From the NCBI GenBank assembly GCA_032173965.1, contig CM063283.1, positions 79,610,743 to 79,674,742 of the forward strand: a DNA stretch of 64,000 bases. Direction: 5' to 3'. The first letter of the stretch is position 1, and every line of letters begins with the position of its first letter. The stretch comes from Sitta carolinensis (Eukaryota > Chordata > Aves > Passeriformes > Sittidae). The translations under genes and the position numbers were made by a program. Below the pieces are notes generated by a model. That model did not search any database. It saw only the letters and a program-made list of their open reading frames with translations, and was not told the DNA's origin. Positions 9,559-21,869 of this stretch are shown piece by piece.

Positions 9559-11854
9559 TTATATAGAGAGTAGGAGTGGGACCAAAAGCATTTTTTTAGA
9601 GATTGGTACTGCAAAGCAGTGAAGTGTGCATTTTATCCTCTGACACCATATATACATGTTTTGAGTTCAGAATATGTGATGACTTTTTTTTCTTTTCTGT
9701 TGATTTGAATCTCTTTTCATTCTCATTTTTTCCCTCATATCTTTCTTGGCATGGCCTGCCCTAAAATATCTTTTTGCATCAACATTTAAATAGATTGCTA
9801 CTGAAATAAACATTTGGGAGAAGAAAATTCCTAGTTAGTCTTAAAATAGACAAAAAGGCAGAAGAACCAAATAGAATTCAGACAGCAGTAGGACAAGTTG
9901 AACTATTTAACTGAAGTTAGTTATCATCTGGGCTACAGCCCTGAAAACACCTCAGGAGTGTGTGACTTCTTGTGGCACTCTGTGTATATCAATTAATTTC
10001 TCTGTTCTTAATTTAAAAATAAAATTAATAACACTTTTTTCATCTAAAAAAATAAAACACTGTGAGGTACATTTCTAATGTGAGGCTATCCTGGCTTTTG
10101 TTTCCTTTAAAGAGACAAAATTTTTGTCAAGTGAAATTCTTTTAATTAACTTAGTTTTTCTTTATTTGGTGAAACAGCCATCCTAATACAAGTGCAAAGT
10201 CAGTCAGTCAGAGACAGGTCAGACAGAATTAGGAATTCCAAGGTCTTAATTCTGTTAGATAGAATATTCTTCTGGAGGTCTGCAACATTACTTGCTTCTC
10301 TCTGTTTACTAGATAGGCACACTTATATGATGTAAAGTTCAATGAATATCCAAACAGTACATGAAAACATATTTGAGTGAACAGGGCATAAATCTACAGA
10401 AAATAAATTACCACTAGTTTTTAAAACAAATCTTTCTTTAAAACAGTAATTGTACTTTCCATACATATGTTTTTATTATTGTTACTATTATTTATAAAAA
10501 AAATCGTAGACAAAATCTGATTGTTATAGAAGGTCAAAATTTTCTTCTCTAATAATTAATAAATGAAAAATCACATTAGATTATAATACTGCATTATGAA
10601 TATACCAATCAATTATAGTGATTATACAGAAGGAATTTTTCCAATGTTACTGGATTTGGAAAAGCAAGTGGATCCAGGTGAGGTTTACGATGTAATTAAT
10701 ATCAGTGCTTCAGGTCCATTTGTGTGTCTGAAGTGTTGGAAATTATTTAATTGAACCAAGACTGCGCTGCTTTTGGAAATATATGGTCCAAATACATTTA
10801 TGACTGGGCTTGGGATTTTTATTTTTTTTTTTAATTGTGTCAGGGAGCATACTTGAGTGAAAAACAGCAGAGGACCTTAAGTTTTACTCACGGTCAAATT
10901 TATCTTGCTCTCTGAGGGGCAGAAATTACCCTCTGTGTAGCAGTCTTGAAGTCCTTGTTAAGAGAGTTCCTCTTTATCAGAAAACACAATTTGATCAATG
11001 TTAAGACTGCAGTTAAAATTCTACACTACCTCTTTTTACCAAATAACAGAAGATAGATGAATCCGAGATCAGACACTGATAAATTCTTCCTGTGTGATTT
11101 TTTTCATAGTCTCAAAATATGTAACTTGCTGGAGATAAATAACCTAGTAGATATTTTTATAATAAAAAATTTAATAAAAAAATTAGACACATTGCATTTA
11201 TGGCTCTTAGCTGCCTGAGTAGTTAGAACAGAAAATACTTTGAATGTAAGCAGAACAAAGGAGAGAAATGTTAACGATCTGTATCTATGTAAATGGCATG
11301 GCATAAATGAATTGCATGTTTTGCAATTAGTCCCTTTCAACTAACACTTTTTTTTTTTCTCTTTGATATAGTTGAAATAACTACATAACCAAGCAAGACA
11401 AAAATGTTCCTATTTAAGATCCCATTTTTCTTTTTTTTAAATTCATTTTTTTCAAAGGTTTTCCCCTTCATCACATAACAATGCTATCCATTTGTTACCA
11501 GAGTTAAAAAAAAAGTTGTATAACTAAAAGACTCAAATTCTTCAGCTGTCTTAACTATTTAATAAGTGTTTTGTTTCCATTCTGAAGAAAAAGGGTGAGG
11601 CTCAAAACTTTGAAGAAGAGATCACATAACCTGTAATGAGGTTTCTCAGTGTTTCAGAAAGAGAGACGATAAAGATGCCTTCAGCATTCCTGTGGTCTGG
11701 AGTAGTTTCACTTTTGGCACCACATTTGTGGACATTTACAAATACTTGTTCACTTTCTGCAGAGTGGAACTGTTTATGTATCAGCCATTCCACTGTGTTA
11801 GAAATAGCTGCATTTCTTTAGTAGCTCACCTAAACCAAACTGTTTAAACTTTAG

Positions 11855-11924
11855 GATTCAAGTTTAAGCAAGATGTCTGGGCTCTGTCTCCAGTCAATGA
11901 GAGAAAAAGGAGAAGCCTCTAAAG
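11855..11924 (+). other. Possible small exon (unproven)
   Basis: An acceptor-like TTAAACTTTAG (AG at 11853-11854) is followed by 70 bases open in one frame and a consensus donor AAAG|GTAAGT (GT at 11925-11926). The open frame reads DSSLSKMSGLCLQSMREK and on to the donor. An ATG at about 11873 could also make it a first exon. No protein family is recognised and the acceptor pyrimidine tract is poor. Confidence 0.18.
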
Positions 11925-12988
11925 GTAAGTACTTAGCACACTGAGAAAGACTCAAACTCTTAGCCCATCTTCCCATCTCAATCTCTCCCCCTCCTTCACC
12001 CCACTCCATGACCCCAGAGATAGCTTTTTTAGAGTCCAAATTCCTTCAGTTAACAGCTCTTGTCTCCTCATATCCAAGATGTCTTTCTTCAACACCTGGA
12101 ATGCTCAAAATATCAAAGATTTCTTCTTAGAGCAAAGTCAGTTTCTATTACGATTTTTTTCTTTGCTCTTTAGAAGATTTAATGAGGGTTTGCTTGATGT
12201 CCCAGACCTAATTACACGTGGTTATTCCAGCCACATTACCTATGTCATTTTATCTGCTGATGTACCATATTTGGCTCAGTGATAAGTTGTGGTAAGCTGT
12301 CAAATATGGATATCTTGATATGTTTCTGTAGTTAATGCTTCCTTTGTTATAGGATTGCTAAACAATTGTAGAAACTAGAAAGACAGTGTATTGGTAAGAA
12401 AAGCTAAGCAAAAAAATCAGAACACAAGTCTGAATTTCACTTCAAAAATGTATGTTAATTGTTGAAAAAAAGCCCCATCTTGAGCATTTGTACTATACAA
12501 CTTGGTCAAGACATTAGAAGTATTGTAAACTATAATATGGAACATACAATATGAGGTATGCTCCATATATCATGTTAGTTTTGTCTGAATTAAGGCACAG
12601 CAGTATCTTCCTCTTAAAACTAAAGAGAAAATATACTTATTTAGAAGAAACAATTTGAAGGTTTCATTTGCATGCTGGAGATGTTTAATGATCTCAGTGT
12701 GAAAGCAGAAGTCAGTGACAAAGGAAGTAATTTATGAAGAGCATGCAGGGTGGCACAGGATGAAATGGAGACATTTCCCAATATAAAAACCAATAACTAC
12801 AACACAGAAGAAATTTCTATGAGCAACGATGAATGCCTTGATAAGGAAGCATTGTCTTGAGAACATGCTGTGTTAAGTTTTGTCATTTTTCCGTTATCCC
12901 ATTTTGCTAAAAATTAAATTACTTTTAATTTTACACACACAAAAGCAAAAAATTCCCAACCGACCACCACTGCCAAGAAAAATAAAAT

Positions 12989-13011
12989 CAACCAACCAAC
13001 CAACCAACCAA
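12989..13011. repeat. (CAAC)n microsatellite
   Basis: Five to six copies of CAAC in an A/C-rich neighbourhood (12940-13020). Confidence 0.85.
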
Positions 13012-16000
13012 ATAAAAACAACGAACCCTATCTTTCATACTTCAATATTAGAAAAGTAGAAAATTGCTCAGAATAAGCCATGTGAGGAAGATTGAAGCTA
13101 AGGTCTGAAAATGTGTCACTCTTGGAATTTCTTATGGCTTCCAGAGTTGTAACCTAATTCTGTCTTCATCTGTAGGAAAGCTTATTTATTTCTCTCACTT
13201 AAGATGACTTGTCTACATACTACTTGCTGTTTTCAACAATCAGTTCTCTAGTTTAGCTGCAGTCTGTCACTGTGTGTCCTGTGGCTTCTGTCCCATCCTA
13301 TGCCTTGATGCTTCACCAAAGAATCATACACATGTGCTGTGATAGAGAATATGCCATTCATCCCTCCTTTCAGAAAGTTAGAGCAAATGTGTTTGTAACA
13401 GCCAGTAGAATACAAATATTCAAGTTTTCTCTCACTTTTTAAGCCATTCCACTTAAAAAAGCATAGCATTTAGTAATATGCTTTAAATAACAAATAAACA
13501 CAATAAACATCAAGGAAGTTGATATGTTACCTGATTTTGAGGAATTGCCATTTTATTTTGTAGACCATACTTGTCCTATTCTGACTCTTAATCTTTCTGT
13601 TGTTCAGAGTACTCCTTGTGGATCACTACACCTCAACACCATGATGAAAACACACTGGAGGGCTTTGCAGAGAAATCTTTGTCCCATTACTTCTTTAGTA
13701 GCCAAAACCCATGATACATGGTTTCAGATCAGTATCTGCATCTGCAAGTATCAGATGCAGAGATGATATCTGGAACTGGGAAGTGTGCTGTAAATCTCAC
13801 AAACTATTAGTTATCACCATAATAAAAAGCACAAATAGCATGTATTTTCAACTCTTTTGGGAGAGCAGCAAACAGTGACAGTCACAACTTTGGAATAAGT
13901 CATTGTTTATTACCTTTTATATATGTATATTAAATTCATTTGTGCAAACTATATGAATATGCCCCCTTAGAACAAATAAAGAATAAATAGTCATCTGAAT
14001 AATAAAATCTAATAGCTGACATATTTGGAAAAATTATATTCAGATCTCCCAATAGACAGCAAATGCAATGAAACTTGTTTTTACCAGTTTTCAAAGCATA
14101 AATTTAAAAGCATTTTCTGTATTTTCTTTTTTTATTGTGATGTTCTCACTGTACCAAGATTTAATTTGCATTGTTAGTTTACTGTTTAAAATGACAGTGA
14201 TATGGGAATTCCACATGTATATATGCAATATAGAACTGTTGTCTTCAGAAAAACAACTTAAGAAATAGAAAAACAAAACTCCCTTGGTGAATTAATAAAT
14301 ATATGTAGATATTAATCCATTATTTGGATCAAGTATTTTCCAGAACTGCTTTCTTAAGACAGAATTAGGGCCTAGTCTGCTTCATATAGACATCTAATTT
14401 TTTTTCTGATTTCATGTGCCCAGTGCACTGGTCCCCCTAAATTAAGTTCTAAAGTAGAAAGTGGCTTTTAAAGACTGACAGAAGAAAATTGTTCCAGTCT
14501 AACATGGGGGCCTTTTCTATTGACTATGAACTCCTTATCAAATATCGGAACTTTCTGTAGGTGATGGATCCCATTGTCAACACTAGAATGTTCCGCATTT
14601 TCCAACCAGTCTATGCATAAGAACAAATAATGCACCGCTGAAGTTCTACTGTCTGCATTCAAAGATAATCCAGTAGACATGGTCACTGGAACTGTGGTCT
14701 TGGGGAGACAAATGGGTGAATGACCCCTTTGACCCCTGGCTTGGAATTATCATTATAAATAATAATATTTTGACATTGAATGAATCACCAAATCACAGAA
14801 TCCAGGGTTTTATGGGGGATAAAAGCTATTATATCACGTCTTCTTGTGGACTGCTTCCTAAAAAAAAACAATATTAGAAAAAAGTACCTATTGTTGTACT
14901 TCTTCTAAGTGCTGTGCAAACACACCAGGTGTAGGTCTTAAGTATCAAACTCAAGCTTAAAGAGAAAAGAGCCTATAACATATCCAAAGCCAGAATGATA
15001 GGATTACTGCCCAGGAGTCCATTTCAATTATGGAGCTGTGATACATGTAGACAAGTTTAAAATAAGTAATGAAAACAAAGCTCAGAAGAACACATTATGC
15101 TCTGTGATTTTCTTAACATTATTCTTTTAATTGAAGTTCAAGAATCTTCTCTTAAAATGTGAGATAAATTACAAGTGGCAGATGCTGAAAATTAATCTAT
15201 TCCCTAATGTCCTTCTGGTATCTCTACAATAAGAGTTATTATTGTGTTGCTATTGTTACTTTAGAAAAGACTGGTAATTTTGGTAACAGTGAGTAGATTA
15301 TAACAGCCTTTCTGGCTTTGCTGCACAGAAAGGGTCCAAAAGAAACTGAAGCCAGCAATGAGGCTTTATGATATCCTGCCATACTGAGTCACTAATTTTT
15401 CATGTTTTACTTTAGCCATTACTAGTGCGTTTTTAAAAACCTATCATTTATTTGTTTCTTCTTGGAAAACATTTTAATAATATTCACTATGCATGAACAA
15501 GTTACCTCTCTTTGCATGGATTTTTAGATAATCACAGCCTTTGGGCCACACAGCATGGAGGGGCTTGTTCACAGTGCTCAGGAATAAGCTCTCTTGGATC
15601 AGTCTTTTTTCATCCATGTTACAAACCCTTTGGGCTGCAGCTGCTCTGACTCTTATAAAGTATCCCTGAATCATCACTATTATTTTGTGCAGGATTTTTT
15701 AGTTCAAGGAATGTAACATAATGTGCAGGTTGTATTACAGATGTGATTACAGATCATTGTTTTATAATGGATGAAACAAGGTTCTGGTGTCAGGACATAA
15801 GGAAGATTCCGGAGATGCACAGATTGCTGGGATAAGTGTTGGTGGACTTGGAAAAGGGAAAAAAAACCCACTTGCCTTTATCCCACTGTGAATAGATCTG
15901 AATTGAACCAACCAATGCCCAGGTATTTTCTTGGGGAGCATGCTGTTAGCAATCCAAATCAATCACAGAGCAAAGGAACAGCTAACTTGTGTGAGGAAAG

Positions 16001-16549
16001 GATTTCAGGCTTGTGGCTATTCTCTGGCTCATTTATTTATTGCAGTAGTACTCAGACTCTTTCACTGTGTTAATATAATTCACAACAGAATTAATTTTTT
16101 GTAATTTGTTTAATCTATGGATAATAAAGTACATTAATTTCCAATTATAAAAACCATCCATAACTATTGTCTTCATACAATTACTCACCTCCATTTTTCT
16201 TGCAAATGTGATGATAAACACTGAGTTCTTTATTCTTAGGAAAGGCACTTCTCAGAATGTGTTCCTATATGTTGCTTTCTGAAAAACATACAATAGCAAA
16301 GTTTCTATGTGTCTGCATTTTATGCAGTGAGTTCTTAACTTTGTCTATCCCTGGAAACTCAGTATTAAATTTTAGAGTTTCCTTACTCTCCCTTAATACC
16401 TATGCCCATATATTATGAATTTCACACTGGAAAGTGTTAATCATACCTGAAGTGGTGTACAGTGAAATCCTCATTGTCTGTCACTGGTATGTCTCTGCTA
16501 GCCACAGACACAGATGGAAAGATGGAGGAGAAGCACATATTTTTGTGGG

Positions 16550-16566
16550 TTTTTTTTTTTTTTTTT
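16550..16566. repeat. Homopolymer T17
   Basis: Seventeen consecutive T in unique sequence. Confidence 0.85.
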
Positions 16567-17402
16567 CCAACATGATCTATCAGTGATATTGAAGGGATGA
16601 GCTGCTGAATATTAAACAACAGTAAACACTTGATTTTGGTGTACCCCAAAACTTATTTGAAAATATATAAACCTTTTGTGCATTAAACAATTTAAGGCTG
16701 AAAAAACACTAAAAAATACAGCTGGCTCAGAGTTATAACATTGTTGTGGTGTGATCATCCTGAAGGATTAGTTTTGACTGTTGACATTTATTTTGTGGTT
16801 GTAGAATAGGCTTGACCTGAATGGTCATATGCATTGTTTCAGGGTCTATAGGAAGCAATTAAAAAAGTAAAGCTCCTAGTCATTCCTTATTTTAAAAAGC
16901 GAGTTTCCTGAGAAATAGGTAGTGATGATATTTCTCAAAGACACGCAACATTGGAAAAAGGTTATTGAATCCTTAGGAGAACAGAAATTTTATAAAAATG
17001 ATCTTCATATGAGGTATTGAAAGAGAACATACCCTATCCTCAGACTAACGGGTCTTATGGAATAATTATAAAAGTACAAAAATGTTCTTTCATCTGTCAT
17101 GTTTATTTGGTGCAATGTGCTAGACTAGGACTATGAAATGATGATGATGTGGAGAGTCCATCCTTTAACAAAAACATAGACCTCTGATTTTTTTAAATAT
17201 TCTGATGTGGTTTTGCTTTTTATTTTTTTTTTCCTGCAGAAACTGTGTTACTACAGGTGTTCTTCAGAATACTTACAGCAAAGATTTTGATTAATAAACA
17301 AAATTTACCTTTCTGTTACTAGTGCCCAGCTGCAGTCCTGCTACAGAATCTGTCAACAGTTGTACCTGTGTTTGTTGAAAGACAGAGAAAAGAAAGCAGC
17401 AA

Positions 17403-17479
<77 letters not shown>

Positions 17480-17556
17480 GTCTATCTGTCTATCTGTCTG
17501 TCTGTCTATCTGTCTATCTGTCTATCTGTCTATCTGTCTATCTGTCTATCTATCTA
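17403..17556. repeat. TCTA/TCTG tetranucleotide microsatellite
   Basis: A 154-bp array in two parts: an uninterrupted TATC block of about 19 units (17403-17479), then a block in which TCTG units alternate with TCTA. A TA-rich edge follows (17557-17566). The unit has no stop codon in any plus-strand frame, so two overlapping Tyr-Leu-Ser-Ile repeat frames appear. These are artefacts and not proteins. The long pure block suggests length polymorphism between individuals. Confidence 0.97.
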
Positions 17557-18255
17557 GATATATATATTTTCATATTTTTGGTAATACACATAAAAAAGGG
17601 ATTAACGTTTGGTCATTATTACTAGCATACAGGCACACATTCTGTTGTTTGGTGTGCTTAATGACTTACATTTTGGAATTTGACATAAGGAATGTCTCCA
17701 AAATATGTAAAAGAAGATGTAAAAAAATTAGGTTGGTGAACTGAACATTACAAAATTATTTTAGTAAATTGTGCTAAATACACGTTCCTGCAGAACTATT
17801 GATCAAAAGTAGTTCATAGTTTGAAGGGTACTTTCCAAATTATCTCAGACAGCTATGCCTGTCATGTCACTTTGTTTCATTTTACAGATCATTAATGAAA
17901 TAGAAGTTAATTTTAATCGGTATTACAGATGCCCCAGGCCATCCACAATTTGAGATAATTTATGATTCTAATGTAATCAATAGGATAAATTGATGTGAAG
18001 ATATTGCTTATGATTGCACACTAGAAAAACTGTATTCAAAATCATATTAGGCTATCTGTTTAGCACAAACAGAAATTCCACAGACTTGTTTTTCTACTTA
18101 ATTTTCAGTGCCTCAGGGAAAAGCAAAACTAATGGCAACTTACCATAGCTTTAGTTGGAGGGAATTTACTCCTCCTTTCCCAAAAGTGTTTCATTTATTC
18201 ACCTCTTTTTAAATGTGCCTAGCAAAAAATATATTTCCACGTGTTTAAAAATACC

Positions 18256-18284
18256 GACAACTGTTATCACTGCTAACAGTTGTC
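18256..18284. repeat. Perfect 11-bp inverted repeat
   Basis: GACAACTGTTA (18256-18266) is repeated as its exact reverse complement TAACAGTTGTC (18274-18284) around a 7-base spacer, TCACTGC. Each arm carries CAACTG/CAGTTG, which fits an E-box and the MYB-type core. It could be a paired protein-binding site or a short hairpin. Nothing nearby decides between these. Confidence 0.6.
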
Positions 18285-19896
18285 CTGGATTTCAGAGCTA
18301 GGGATTTTGCAGCTTAGGGTATGCTATCAGATTCTAGGACATGTTTTATTCCTGCTGGGCCTAGAATCACTTTCTGCTTGGTCATTCTTCTTTTCATGAC
18401 CTGCAAAGCTAGTTTGAGCAAGTCTTTGAAGAAAATTAATTGCATGGATCCCTAAAAAACCCTTTTAAAAGCTCTCTGTTTGTTACTGGGTTGAGTGGGT
18501 TCCTGTTGTCTTACTTGCCAAAAGCTGCCAAAGAAAATAGTCTTGCACAGTAAAAAGAAGATTAAAGACAGCTCATCACCATAAATTGAACATAATGCCA
18601 AAGCATTTTAAAGATAGCACATATATAACAGCTTACAATTAAAAAATAAAATATCCTAAATATAACTTGGGTAGTAAAATTTCGAATACTCACAATTCTT
18701 GTTCTTAAAAAGATTAAATACTGCTGTGGCAAACTCAAATGCATTTTTTCCTATTATTCTTCCCCTACAGCAAGAATATTGCTGTCATGTGTATTCCCAT
18801 TGATGGAATAAATCTCAGCATTTGATTCAAATGCACAGTCTGTTTTATTGCATACTTCAACTTTTTTAATACTAACATAGGAGAAAATGCAAAATACACT
18901 TCGCAATAAACTTCCCCTCTTCACGGGACAAAATTAAGCTCTCACTAATTAAAATGACAACTACCCATGAAATGTGATGTCAGGTTTCCCTTTTGGAAGC
19001 TTTCAACAGTACCAAAACTTAAACCCTTACTCTTAAAATAATTCAGTTATATTTGAGTCTACTAAACTACTTAAGAACATGATATGACAAGGTGTTCTAC
19101 TGATACATTGAGTTACTACCCCTTTTCCACTCACAGTCCTTCGTTAATTTCTCATTAAATTTCCAAAGTGTTCACAGGCAGGAAAATAGGATATATTGTT
19201 CCACCTTCTCTGTAGTATGTTGATATTATGAGCAAATTGTCAGAAAATAATGGCAAGTCCATCTCATTCTTCCCTGAACACCTAAACAAGGATGATAAGT
19301 GTTAAATAACTGGTGTTGTGAAAGGAGGCACATCACTGGACTGCATAATCAAATAACTTTATGCCACTCTGAATAACCATTTACAGTTTTCATCACTTCT
19401 TGGAGCTATATTGCGGGTACTCCTGAAGGTGCATGCAATGAATTGACACTGTGGGCAGATGCTACACTGGCCCCATTTCCTAATCAAGTCACTCAGGTTT
19501 TTAGGTTGAGTGGCTGAATGTAGGTTGGTATCAGAGCTCTGCAAAACAGTGGAGCAAAACTATGGCTGGATTCAGGCCTTTGCAGTCCTGTAATCCTAGC
19601 AGAAATCACCGTGTGAGGTGGCCTAAAGGAAGCCTGTAGAGAACAGCAAACAAAAACATGCACTAATGCCTGCCAAAAGCCACTCAAAATTATGGCTCAT
19701 TTCAGCATACCTGGAAAGAGAAAGAATGTTTTATTTCTTCTAGACTTTTTCGTCAGCAGCATTTTTTCATGATTTAATGATATTTTTTAAAAGCGCCATA
19801 GGACAAGTATTGTTTGTGTCTCTCAGACACAGTCAGGATTATAAATATATTTCTAACAGTCTCCTAATATTTATAGCCCACAGCTCTTACACACAG

Positions 19897-19925
19897 AAAA
19901 AAAAAAAAAAAAAAAGAAAAAAAAA
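19897..19925. repeat. Poly(A) tract A19-G-A9
   Basis: A-rich simple sequence; no retroelement body or AATAAA signal identified just upstream. Confidence 0.85.
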
Positions 19926-20995
19926 GATAATTACTATCTTTAATTACTTATAAATCCTTTTTAATATATTTTTCTCTATTTCTTCAAGCTAAGCATCTTT
20001 CTAAATCAAGACAAAAAAATTAATCAGATTTGGTTTTTTTTAATTTCCTTATTTTCATTTTATATAGGATTTTTCTGCGTTAGATTTGATAAGAGTGTAT
20101 GAGACTTATTCAAACCCTTTGAAGCCCATATGAGACAAGTTTTGCTTACAAAGCAGGTTGATGAAGTTTTAATGCATAAAATTCACTCCCACTATCACCT
20201 TACTGTTTTTCACAATGTTGTGTCTTCTCACTGAAATACCTGTATCCACCCAGCATACCTGATAGTACGATAACTACAAATACAATTCCCTCAACTGCTT
20301 ATCTTGCATAAAATCTCAGAATAACCCAACTTCACTCTGAAGCATGGTCCCTTTGTGCAGTACGGTCCCTTTCAACCATCACATTTCCTTCCAGCTAGTT
20401 AAGTGTTTTTACCTGTTTGCATTCGAAGTTCCTCTTGTCTAATCTTGGAATGCTTCAGGCTAAGCAAACTGATACTGTTTCCATCATATCTTCCCAATGA
20501 GCTTGTGGCCAGGGGAGCTGAGAAATGTTGCTCCTACAGAATGTCAGTAATGTGTAATCACCTTCCCAGCAGCAACTTCAAAAATCTTTGAATTAAAGCC
20601 TAAGCTAATGTTTGACTCAGAAAGAACCAACATACAGAATTCTAGCAAATCACTATATAGTCTTCCAGTATAATTTTTAACATTGCATGGTATTTGAATC
20701 TGTGTTCTCAGGCAATGGAGACTAATACATTTTGGTACCGTTTAAGGTGTTCTGATCTTGTGAAATCCACTGTATGACCAGATTATAATGTTGTTTATAT
20801 ACAATAATTATTTATGGTGGTTGACCATGGCTGGATGCCAGGTGCCCTTCAAAGCTGCTCTGTCATTCCCCCATTCAGATAGCTGTGGAGAGAAAATGCA
20901 ATGAAATTCTCATTTGTTGAAATAAGAATGGGAAGAGATCAGTCACCAGTTACCATCACAAGCAAAACAGATTCGACACAGGGAAATCAGTTTAA

Positions 20996-21001
20996 TTTAT
21001 T
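20996..21001 (-). terminator. LTR polyadenylation signal AATAAA
   Basis: Minus-strand AATAAA in the 3' fifth of the LTR, in the TAATAAATTAAA context I know for this family. Confidence 0.5.
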
Positions 21002-21179
21002 ACCAGTGAAATCAGAGTGAAATGAGAAATAAAATCTTAATCTTGAAATACCTTCCCTTGGGCCCTTCCTTCTCTACCTCCCCCTCAGCAAGGCAGGGTG
21101 ATGGGGAGCGATGGTCAGTTCCTCACCTGTTGTTCTGTCACTCCTCCCTGTTCAGGGGTATGAGCCTCCTGGCATTCTT

Positions 21180-21570
21180 CCTCTGCTCCAGCATAGGAGA
21201 CATACTCTACAAACTTCTCCAACATCCTTCTCATGGGATGCACTTCTTCTCAAACTGCCCCAGTATGGATCCCTTCCAAAGGGTGCAATCCTTCAGGAAG
21301 GACTGCCCCTGTGTGGGTCTCCTGAAGGGTGACAATTCCTGCCAGCAAACCTGCTCTAACATGGGTTTCTTTCTCCATAGTCCATAGATCCTGCCAGGAC
21401 CCTGCACCAGAGTGGGTTTCCCATAGCTCACATGGATCCCAGGCTCCTCTGGGCTCCAGAATGGGTCCTCCATGGACTGCAGGTGGATCCCTGCTACACA
21501 CCACGTACCTTCATGGGCTGCAGGGGAACAGCCTGACTCATCACAGCCCTCACCACAGGCTGCAGGGAAA
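21180..21570 (-). repeat. Imperfect tandem units inside the LTR
   Basis: A run of diverged, roughly 30-bp units: GGATCCCTTCCAAAGGGTGC, GGGTCTCCTGAAGGGTG, GGGTCCTCCATGGACTGCAG and CTTCATGGGCTGCAGGGG, among others. Each combines a GGGT/GGATCC core with a CTGCAG or TGCA end. They are markedly richer in GC than the surrounding DNA. Confidence 0.6.
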
Positions 21571-21869
21571 TCTGCTCTGAAGATTCTTTAAGAACCTTCT
21601 CCTTCACTGACCTTATTCTGCAGGACTGTTTCACATGTCCTGACTCCACTATCTGGCTGCTGTTGCACAAGATTTTTACCTCCTTGTTAAATCTGTTGTC
21701 TCAAAGGCAGTACCATGATCAATGATGGGCTCAGTTTTGGGCAGCAGCTGGTCTTGGAGCTGGCTGGCATTGGCTCCATCAGACATGGAGGAAGGCCCTA
21801 GCAGCTTCTCACGGAAACCACCCCCATAGCCACCCTGAAACCTAAGGCTTGCCATTCAAACCCAATACA

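Larger units (their letters stand above)
9111..17402. other. Unique AT-rich stretch, about 8.3 kb
   Basis: No repeat family or gene recognised. It contains an A/CCAAA-rich patch (9511-9558), a short (CAAC)n run (12989-13011) and T17 (16550-16566). One possible splice-supported open segment lies at 11855-11924. Several 60-80 codon frames occur (for example 11104-11340 minus, 13524-13766 plus, 14468-14686 minus) with no domains and no more length than chance gives. Confidence 0.55.
17567..20814. other. Unique AT-rich stretch, about 3.2 kb
   Basis: No repeat family or gene recognised. It includes a perfect 11-bp inverted repeat at 18256-18284 and an A19-G-A9 tract at 19897-19925. Two overlapping minus-strand frames at 19359-19687 have no domain. 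That part is more complex than its surroundings and could be conserved or a decayed repeat, but I cannot assign it. Confidence 0.55.
20815..21869 (-). mobile_element. Long (about 1.05 kb) solo LTR of an avian endogenous retrovirus
   Basis: Read on the minus strand, the element starts TGTATTGGGTTTG and ends GGTCAACCACCA, so it has TG...CA ends. Recognisable parts are the reversed 3' end (GGCTGGATGCCAGGTGCCC at 20829), an AATAAA signal at 20996-21001, and a central block (about 21180-21570) of imperfect, roughly 30-bp GC-richer units built on CTGCAG and GGGTCCT/CCATGG-like phrases. The 5' part follows, with GGAGCCAATGCCAGCCAGCT. I recognise this LTR type from songbird genomes, where such unit arrays are typical. 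No internal retroviral sequence lies on either side and no exact target duplication is evident (ATTTA left, TTTTG right), so it looks like an old solo LTR. The open frames here (21022-21580, both strands) come from the unit array. Confidence 0.85.

Noticed and set aside
17360..17625. Two overlapping plus-strand frames of Tyr-Leu-Ser-Ile repeats
   Set aside because: Direct translation of the TCTA/TCTG microsatellite; every plus frame is open because the unit contains no stop codon.
21022..21580. Five overlapping frames on both strands, up to 121 codons
   Set aside because: All lie in the long solo LTR and its GC-rich unit array.
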